Part shown: positions 35,227 to 41,407 of the stretch, piece by piece
How positions within the stretch are numbered: the first letter of the stretch is position 1
How the letters are laid out: the number at the start of each line of letters is the position of its first letter
Assembly: GCA_012522505.1 (NCBI GenBank)
Contig: JAAYKJ010000034.1
Coordinates: 1-41,407 of the forward strand
DNA from: Clostridiaceae bacterium
Lineage (GTDB): Bacteria > Bacillota > Clostridia > DSM-8532
Direction of reading: 5' to 3'
Length of the DNA stretch: 41,407 nucleotides
Translations under genes and position numbers: made by a program
Notes under the pieces: generated by a model
Told to the model about the DNA's origin: nothing
Databases searched by the model: none
The model's input: the letters and a program-made list of their open reading frames with translations, nothing else

Positions 35227-35768
35227 TTTTTTCCCTCACTTAATAGATAATTTGTATTTTTTCAAACCCACGATCATATAGTATTTTATTCCAATCACAC
35301 CACTTATATTATTGAACGAAAAAGTATTTATTTCAATCAATGATTGCCACCCCTGTCAATAACCATAGCTTTGCCCTTCTATTGTGTATCCAGCCCTTAC
35401 TTTCTCAGTTATTGCTAAATCTTGCCAATAGTATATCAAATATCTAGCTTCCGTACAATCGTTCATCGTTCTTTCCGAATTCTAGCGGTTTTGTAAGATT
35501 TTCTTTTCCATCGGCAAGAAAACTGAGAAAGTGGAACCGCTGCCCAACAAAGATGATACCTTTATATAACCGACCTCTGCCGCAAAAATCTCTTTTGACT
35601 AAAATAGCCCGACGCAAAATTGCCGTCTATGGCTTTGTCCAGTATCTTACTGGTTTTTTCAATTTTTTTTGACTCTTAGCCTATATAGAACAACCACAGC
35701 TGCTATTACCGCAATAATAACAATCCTGATACAGTCATAACTAAATAGTGGGAGTGTGACAATTTTAA
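35227..35768. other. Intergenic region with kinase relic
   Basis: It contains the histidine-kinase relic at 35482-35598. Near 35670-35720 a minus-strand frame ends in IRIVIIAVIAAVVVLYRLRV-KKN, a membrane segment with a basic end, without start or ribosome binding site. I see nothing else. Confidence 0.4.
35482..35598 (-). pseudogene. C-terminal relic of a sensor histidine kinase
   Basis: The frame reads SKEIFAAEVGYIKVSSLL then GSGSTFSVFLPMEKK and stops. That is the last strand and lid end of a HATPase_c domain (pattern EIV..HGGYI.V.S..G.GSTF...LP). A TAG cuts the frame upstream, and no histidine box or N box is found nearby. Confidence 0.65.
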
Positions 35769-35799
35769 AGCGGCATCTATCCGAAAGATAGATGCCGCT
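35769..35799 (-). terminator. Intrinsic terminator of right-edge giant gene
   Basis: A perfect 13-bp stem AGCGGCATCTATC/GATAGATGCCGCT with a 5-nt loop is followed on the minus strand by TTTAAAATT. It lies 9 bp after the stop of the 35809-36270 frame, so transcription of the giant gene appears to include that downstream segment. Confidence 0.75.
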
Positions 35800-35808
35800 G
35801 TCTTGATT

Positions 35809-36270
35809 TTAGTCATCAATTGTTACTGTAATGGTTTCGGTCCAGGTGTTATACCATTTACCCAAATACGGATCCTCTCCCGTGCTGGCTGAACGCTCAG
35901 GGAATGATAATGTTACTGTCAGTGTTATTTCCGTATCACCTTTTGCCTTCATTGCTGCATACAGGGCTTCTTTGTCAATTGAAAAGCTATTTACAGTGTA
36001 GTCCAGGCAATCACTGTATGCTTCATCTTCAGCGGTAATGCTCAGTGTCGGTGCATCTTCCCAGTCGTAGGCATTGTATGGACTAGTTACGAAATTCCCT
36101 GTAGTCCTATCAAAAATATTTGCATACTGGTCGATGACTAAGCCATCATAAGTAAATGTGTATTTTTCGGTTTCACCGCTGCTTAAAATTAAGTCATCAA
36201 TGATGTCCCCGAAGTTTCCTACATCCGTGATCCTACGCTCCATAGCAGCTGCGTTACCCTTCCAAACCAC
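35809..36270 (-). CDS. C-terminal segment of right-edge giant protein, separated by in-frame TAA
   Basis: The 153-residue frame begins at the GTG directly after the TAA of the giant gene, in the same register. No ribosome binding site precedes the GTG; an internal ATG (36242, MERRITDVGNFGDI) has a GGAAGGG at a long 13-base spacing. The product has no signal peptide and is beta-rich (GETEKYTFTYDGLVIDQYAN, APTLSITAEDEAY, DTEITLTVTLSFPE, ETITVTIDD), like the Ig-like ends of such surface proteins. It therefore looks like the true C-terminus of the giant protein, cut off by a nonsense codon; an independent gene is the less likely reading. Confidence 0.6.
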   Translation of the reverse strand: MVWKGNAAAMERRITDVGNFGDIIDDLILSSGETEKYTFTYDGLVIDQYANIFDRTTGNFVTSPYNAYDWEDAPTLSITAEDEAYSDCLDYTVNSFSIDKEALYAAMKAKGDTEITLTVTLSFPERSASTGEDPYLGKWYNTWTETITVTIDD

Positions 36271-39200
36271 TTATTTGTCTTCGAACCATCGTTCGACGGG
36301 AATTTCGTCACCGCCGACATAAAGTTTTTTAAACTGCAAGTTGTATAAAGCACTCAATACTGCAAAAGGCATAACATTGTCACAATGCCATCCAGCAGCA
36401 ATACCGGATTTTTCATAAACAAGTTCCACTGCCTGAATCATCCATGGAGCACGATAAATTGGTCCATCAAATCCATAAAAACCCCAGCTGCCTCTCTCAA
36501 AATCATCTCCAGAATTATCGAAATGCGTAAGCGCAGAAGCTGTACCGTCCAGGAAATGTAGTCTGCCGCTGATTTTGGAATTTGTTCCGGCATTATTAAT
36601 ATCACTGGTTTCTATGTATAACTCATAATTATAACCAAGCGTTTCTCTTTCAGGCAGACCCTCAACCTTTACTGTGCTGGTACTTCTGACAGCATTGCTT
36701 GTTTCAAAATAGTTTTCACCCTCCGAAACCCTGGCAAAGATGTAGTAGTCTCCGGCTTTCAGATTCATAAACACACGGGAATCCTGCCAACCGGATGTTG
36801 GAACAGTTTCACTTGTAGAAACCGCATACATCACAGTTCCGTCTCCGGGATAAGAATCCTTATGCAATTTGCCTGCCAGCAGATTTGCTTTGTAGGAACT
36901 TCCTGCAAGGCCGGCTTTAGCATCATCTATGGTACGGTTAATCTTGTTTATTGTCATCACATTTTCATAGAGCTTTTCAAAATAATCATAGTTTTCATCT
37001 TCTGCTTTTGTGATTTTTACATCATATACGCCTGCATTAACAGCGGTATCCAGCCACTCGTTGTCCAGAACCTGCCGTTTGTATTGTATAGTGAAGCTAA
37101 TTATATCAAAGCCGCTTCCATATACCGCCTGATATACTGCCTCATATACTGCCGGTTGATGCTGACCGTTGTAATCATATTTCAGGTCCTGGTTAAATTC
37201 TATCATCTCCTCATTGATCGATGGTTTTCCGCCCCACTGTGCATACAGAATGTGAGCGTTGGAAATTACAACCACCGTATCCCTGGTTATTTGTTGCCCT
37301 TCTGTCCGTTCTGTGAACCACCCTTTGAAATAGTAACCTGTCCGGGAAGGCGTCGGCAAATCGCCGTATTTCTGACCAAAGATGACAGTTTGGGTTTCCT
37401 CACCTTCCGGCAGGATTCCTTCATTTGCATCAAAGGTCACGGTATATTCCTTTCCTCTCCATTTTGCATGCAGGGTAATGTCCGCGTCCGGCATGAGAAT
37501 GGTAAAATCAAACGGTTGTGTCAATTCCGAATCACTATACCAACCTTCAAAGTAATATCCCGGTTTTACAGGATCCGCAGGTTTGCCAATCGCAGATCCT
37601 ACAGGGTATGAAACCTGAGAAATTTCACTGCCGCCGTTCGTGTTATAGGTTATGATACGGTTGACCAAAGGAGCTTCCTGCTCTTCACAAACTACTATAT
37701 ATGTAGTTGGACCTGATATAGGGGCGAATACAGGATAAATGCTCTTAACGATGGCATTCATTGCGTTTAATTCTTCATAGAAGAACTCGCTTGACGCAAC
37801 ATCACCTTTTCTCATTTTTACTTCAATAGGTTCAAGGTCAATACCTTCGAATTTGAATGTAACGGTGGCCGAATGATCCACATAGGCTGCGGTAAAGGTT
37901 GCTCCGTCTAAAATATCCATGGCAAAGGCCCTGCCGATTGGCTCATTAACATCTCTGAGGATTTCTTTGTCACCACTGTCTTTGGCAACAACCTTCAGGA
38001 AGGCGGTGTAGTTTTTCTTCTCGTCATCAATGGTTCCGGTCTCTGCAAGTGAGCTAAGATCAAAGGCTTCTCCGAATTTTGCGGTAAATTGTCTGTTTCC
38101 CTTGGTGCCGTCGGGTTTTTCTACATCCTTCACCGTTAAGCTATAGGTTCTTGGTGTTATGTCAAAATAATAGGCAGTATCGCGCAAAATGGTTAAGCCT
38201 TCTGTCTGTTGATCCTCATATCCGTTGATTGCACTGTATTTCAGGTTGCCATATGCGCTTTCATAGCTGTCCACGCCTAAGATGGCTTTGATCTCATCTT
38301 CTGCTGGCAAGTCAAACTGCGAATTCTTTATTACACGCTGGCTCCATATCGTGGAGTATCCGTCCTTTACGTTTCCAGCACGAACGCTGGCTGTAAATCG
38401 TTCCTTTAATTCCTCTGTTGACAGGTTTGTCCAGACAAGAGGGATCGTAACCTTAATGTCATAATGACTGAAGGCAAGCTTGTCCGATTTCCATGTAAGC
38501 GTTAAATCGCCTTTTATGTATTGAACTCCCTCTGGAATGGTTACCGATATTTCGCCGGTATCCTTATTAAATGCAAAATTACTGTTTGACAGGGTGTAAT
38601 TAAACTTGTTCAGATCATAGATTGTCTGCTCAATATCGCCCTCGCAAAGATCAATATATTCCATTTGCCGGTAAACTTCAGGCAAAATCATAGTTATACC
38701 ATTTGCGCTGTTATTGTCATGATCCCTTACAAGAAGAACTTCATTTTCGGCTATTTCATAAGCAAAATCATATACATTGTTTCTTTCGCCTGCTGTAAGC
38801 AATGGCCACTTCTTATCCAGAAGCGTTGGCTCGTATTTGAACAAATCATTGAATGCCTGAGCCTTAAAGGTCATTTCCAGATACATTCCAAATTCCAGGT
38901 AGAGTGCACCCATTATCCTCTCATCGTAATTCCAGGTGGTGGTGTTTGCTGGCCTTAACCTCGTGTACTCATAGATAAAGTAACCCCATGTCTCAACGTA
39001 TGGACCAAACTCTGCTGTGAGACCAATACTGCCTATCTTTGTCGATATAACACCTACCGCAATTTCAGCCTCAACGCCCATCTTCAGTCCAAGTTGCCCC
39101 ATGACGTAGAATTGGAAGGCAAATTTTTCGTCAAGAAGATCCATTTCGGAGCTGCCGCTGTTTTTTGATATGATATCAAACCAGAAGGAATAGCGTTTGC

Positions 39201-41407
39201 CAATAACATATTCCATATTGGCGCCCATTACGATGTTTACATTGGCCTTAATAACAAAGTCTGCACTGATGCGGATTGCGAAAACACTGATGTAGAAGTT
39301 TGTTTTGAATATTTCTTTATTCAGAATTTCTATCCAGTCGCTTTCATTTTCCAGCATCTCTGAATAGCGTTCCATCAGATTGCGAACTCCTGCGTCAAGT
39401 TCAGTCTCGCTGGTGAGATCCAAAAGCTCCATCAGCTCCTGAGTCGCGTTCAGTTCTCCCAATGTGTCAAGCAATCCTTCGTATTCGTTCTTATTCGTGA
39501 CATCGGAAGGGATAGCTGCCCAAAGGTTCTCCAAGTCTTCTTTATAACCCCGAATCTTTTCGGCAGTTTCTTTGGCTTCGGTAATTTTGTCTTTTATTTC
39601 TTCAATTTGCTCAATCGTTTCCTTATATTTACCGTTCTTGATTCCCTTTAATTTTTTCCACAGCGAATCTTCTTCCTTCTCTACTGTATACATTTTAACG
39701 TCTACAGAAATAGCCGAATAGTTTTTGATATCTATCGAAGTTCGGAAAGTCAACTCATTAAATTTGGGAACGATAATAATCCATGTAACATCAGCATGAG
39801 CTCTTGCAGTAATATCAATTGATATCTCTTCTGCAAAGACAGCGGACAGAACAATCTTCAGTTCACCTTCATCGCCGATATCAACGGTGAATTCTGCTTC
39901 GATGCCAACTGCAAGTCGAATACCCTTGTCGAAATATTTTGAACTTCTGTCAAGCTCAACTTTAACTTCTACATCATCGGATAATTCAATGCTTTTGCCG
40001 ATTCCCATAAGCTGTAGTTTTTCGGAAGAAAGAGGAGCACCGTTCTCGTCTGTCACAGAGAAATCAGTTAACCCCGAAAGGGTTTTAAATCCATCTGTTT
40101 GAGTTGACATATGAGCAAGGTATATGGCTGCTTCCTCAGCGAACCCACTATCTCGAACCTGTCGCTCAATTTTTTCTATGAGAGCTTGTGTATCCACCTC
40201 TTCCAGAAGCTGATCACCTTCCGGTGTCTGCTGCAGGAAAGTGTCCATGGTTTGTTCAATCTCTTCTTTTGTCGTCCTGTTATAGTAAATAGTGTCCCCT
40301 TCAACTTTTGTCACAACACCATAGTAAACCTCGGATTCCTTGGTAAGGTTTGCGAATTCACCCGTATAGAATACCAGGAAATCGCCTTTTTCCACTTCCG
40401 GGTCTTCATTGAGATTCATCGCAACCCGTGCTTCATTATCAACATCTGTTGCCTGAACCGTACCTGCTTCGCCGTTTGGTAATTCTGCCACTTTAAACGG
40501 AATCGTATCCGGCATAAAAATTATTTTTTCTGCGTCGGATTCATCAAGACTTCTGAAGGTTACAGCATTCCCTTCTACTTTAACAACTTCGACATATGCT
40601 TCCGCATCACCGGTATAATTGTTGTTTACATAGTCGCGTTCGTAGGGAGGAGTATTTTCATAAATGCAGAGAATATCATTTGCATTAAGTGAACCGGCAC
40701 TATCATAGTCAAATGTTCCGGTTATTTTCTCGGAGGTTTCACTATTCAGCAGTTCGGGCCTAAGCACGTCAACCGGATCATTACTGCCAATTTTATATGA
40801 GATTTCGTCCGTATCCTGAATATAGATGATGTCATCGTTCAATACGAGATTGTACACTTCATCTTTTTCAATATTGAAGTTTGCTGTACGAACCGATTCA
40901 GCCTTACCGTCAAATATGTATCCTTCGCCAAGGGTGAGTCTATAACTGGAACCCTCACGGAAACCGCCTTTTGCCTTCACAGTAAAGGTAGCGTTTCCAT
41001 TGTCCGTAATATCGAGCTCTACCGGATCTGTTCCATCCATAACGGTCAGTACTGTGCTTTCATAAACGTCTCCTGCATTATCACTTATTTTCTGAATCTC
41101 AAAACTAAGGTTTGGAGATTGGTCTAACAATGAGAAAGAAGTGATACTCAGCTCTTCTTTTACTATCTCCTCATATTTCGCATAAACAGTCAAATCCGAA
41201 GTCACAGGATCATCTGCATAAAACGGTTTTGTGTATTCCATGTCGGAAAACCATCCGGTGAATATATAACCGTCTTTTGAAGTTTTACTGTCAGGAGGCG
41301 TCTTTGATAAAGGTTCTCCTGCTTTTACAGTATAGCTCTGAACCCGCCTGTCTCTGTCCATAAATACTACTCTATATGTGACTGTGTCACTGTCCGGATC
41401 GTCATCA
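36271..41407 (-). CDS. Giant surface protein, paralogue of the 2069-aa SLH protein; N-terminus beyond window
   Basis: The frame is open to the right edge; ATG 41361 lies inside an Flg_new repeat (TYRVVFMDRDRRVQSY before YIFTGWFSD), so the true start is outside. Order: the Flg_new repeat; a core of about 1000 residues paralogous to the 14055-20264 protein (shared LLDQSPNLS/LIDQNPDLT, NESDWIEI, RYSFWFDI, FQFYVMGQLGLKMGVE, VYDFAYE), with a coiled-coil insertion (about 39690-39540) absent from the paralogue; two further Flg_new repeats (about 37640-37240); an MBG/YDG-like domain (about 37200-36980); and a PLAT/LH2-like domain (YELYIETSDINNAGTNSKIS, FERGSWGFYGF, GWHCDNV). It stops at TAA 36273-36271, but the frame continues coherently afterwards. 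Export and SLH anchoring are expected by analogy only. Confidence 0.88.
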   Translation of the reverse strand, partial: DDDPDSDTVTYRVVFMDRDRRVQSYTVKAGEPLSKTPPDSKTSKDGYIFTGWFSDMEYTKPFYADDPVTSDLTVYAKYEEIVKEELSITSFSLLDQSPNLSFEIQKISDNAGDVYESTVLTVMDGTDPVELDITDNGNATFTVKAKGGFREGSSYRLTLGEGYIFDGKAESVRTANFNIEKDEVYNLVLNDDIIYIQDTDEISYKIGSNDPVDVLRPELLNSETSEKITGTFDYDSAGSLNANDILCIYENTPPYERDYVNNNYTGDAEAYVEVVKVEGNAVTFRSLDESDAEKIIFMPDTIPFKVAELPNGEAGTVQATDVDNEARVAMNLNEDPEVEKGDFLVFYTGEFANLTKESEVYYGVVTKVEGDTIYYNRTTKEEIEQTMDTFLQQTPEGDQLLEEVDTQALIEKIERQVRDSGFAEEAAIYLAHMSTQTDGFKTLSGLTDFSVTDENGAPLSSEKLQLMGIGKSIELSDDVEVKVELDRSSKYFDKGIRLAVGIEAEFTVDIGDEGELKIVLSAVFAEEISIDITARAHADVTWIIIVPKFNELTFRTSIDIKNYSAISVDVKMYTVEKEEDSLWKKLKGIKNGKYKETIEQIEEIKDKITEAKETAEKIRGYKEDLENLWAAIPSDVTNKNEYEGLLDTLGELNATQELMELLDLTSETELDAGVRNLMERYSEMLENESDWIEILNKEIFKTNFYISVFAIRISADFVIKANVNIVMGANMEYVIGKRYSFWFDIISKNSGSSEMDLLDEKFAFQFYVMGQLGLKMGVEAEIAVGVISTKIGSIGLTAEFGPYVETWGYFIYEYTRLRPANTTTWNYDERIMGALYLEFGMYLEMTFKAQAFNDLFKYEPTLLDKKWPLLTAGERNNVYDFAYEIAENEVLLVRDHDNNSANGITMILPEVYRQMEYIDLCEGDIEQTIYDLNKFNYTLSNSNFAFNKDTGEISVTIPEGVQYIKGDLTLTWKSDKLAFSHYDIKVTIPLVWTNLSTEELKERFTASVRAGNVKDGYSTIWSQRVIKNSQFDLPAEDEIKAILGVDSYESAYGNLKYSAINGYEDQQTEGLTILRDTAYYFDITPRTYSLTVKDVEKPDGTKGNRQFTAKFGEAFDLSSLAETGTIDDEKKNYTAFLKVVAKDSGDKEILRDVNEPIGRAFAMDILDGATFTAAYVDHSATVTFKFEGIDLEPIEVKMRKGDVASSEFFYEELNAMNAIVKSIYPVFAPISGPTTYIVVCEEQEAPLVNRIITYNTNGGSEISQVSYPVGSAIGKPADPVKPGYYFEGWYSDSELTQPFDFTILMPDADITLHAKWRGKEYTVTFDANEGILPEGEETQTVIFGQKYGDLPTPSRTGYYFKGWFTERTEGQQITRDTVVVISNAHILYAQWGGKPSINEEMIEFNQDLKYDYNGQHQPAVYEAVYQAVYGSGFDIISFTIQYKRQVLDNEWLDTAVNAGVYDVKITKAEDENYDYFEKLYENVMTINKINRTIDDAKAGLAGSSYKANLLAGKLHKDSYPGDGTVMYAVSTSETVPTSGWQDSRVFMNLKAGDYYIFARVSEGENYFETSNAVRSTSTVKVEGLPERETLGYNYELYIETSDINNAGTNSKISGRLHFLDGTASALTHFDNSGDDFERGSWGFYGFDGPIYRAPWMIQAVELVYEKSGIAAGWHCDNVMPFAVLSALYNLQFKKLYVGGDEIPVERWFEDK

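Noticed and set aside
1-41407. tRNA, rRNA or CRISPR arrays
   Set aside because: I saw no cloverleaf-like sequence, no rRNA segments and no regularly spaced identical repeats with unique spacers.

Overview
The window looks like chromosomal DNA of an anaerobic, Gram-positive Clostridia-type bacterium. The pointers are S-layer homology (SLH) modules on secreted proteins, strong GGAGG-type ribosome binding sites with several TTG/GTG starts, a Bacillus-type SpeA, PadR and LemA genes, and short dispersed GGGGACGG-type repeats of a kind I associate with Clostridia. Genus or species cannot be read from the sequence alone.

Layout. (1) 1-7568 (minus): the N-terminal 2522 residues of a giant secreted protein with atrophied Ig-like repeats, a lectin-like segment, Big_1, SbsA-type Ig and PKD-like domains; it runs off the left edge. 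(2) 7.6-11.0 kb: an accessory strip holding a 45-residue secreted-peptide gene plus lemA whose 3' end has been replaced by tandem repeats, a 452-bp element with 22-bp terminal inverted repeats, a conserved gene of unknown function, and a broken AgrA/LytTR-type response regulator. (3) 11.0-13.9 kb (plus): an OmpR-family response regulator and a 7TMR-DISM histidine kinase. It converges through a shared terminator on (4) 14.1-20.3 kb (minus): a 2069-residue SLH-anchored protein with Flg_new/InlB-type and MucBP-like repeats and a thrombospondin-C-like end. (5) 20.7-26.9 kb (minus): a tightly overlapping six-gene polyamine operon (speD, speA, speE, speB, carboxy(nor)spermidine dehydrogenase, carboxy(nor)spermidine decarboxylase), preceded by a hairpin leader and a palindrome. 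(6) 27.0-29.4 kb: a small membrane protein, then a padR gene translationally coupled to a HAAS-type protein carrying a roughly 10-residue beta-solenoid repeat and a C-terminal membrane anchor. (7) 30.0-33.2 kb (plus): an SLH-anchored protein with an HExxH...E metallopeptidase signature. (8) 33.3-35.8 kb: decayed genes, including a tandem flavodoxin gene split by an in-frame TGA and fragments of a histidine kinase and other genes. (9) 35.8-41.4 kb (minus): a second giant protein, paralogous to the 2069-residue one in its long central region, ending in an MBG-like and a PLAT-like domain and interrupted by an in-frame TAA; its N-terminus lies beyond the right edge.

How it fits together. Four very large exported proteins, at least two of them SLH-anchored, surround a housekeeping polyamine operon, so this is a cell-surface locus with a history of rearrangement and decay. 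The kinase/regulator pair sits head-on to the large SLH gene, and tandem 11-bp direct repeats upstream of that gene are a plausible regulator target. The polyamine operon appears to encode two routes from arginine-derived putrescine to a triamine: aminopropyl transfer (SpeD+SpeE) and aspartate-semialdehyde condensation (dehydrogenase plus decarboxylase). The most novel-looking items are the shared roughly 860-residue core of the two giant paralogues, the PadR/HAAS/decapeptide-solenoid pair, and the two in-frame stop codons in otherwise coherent reading frames.
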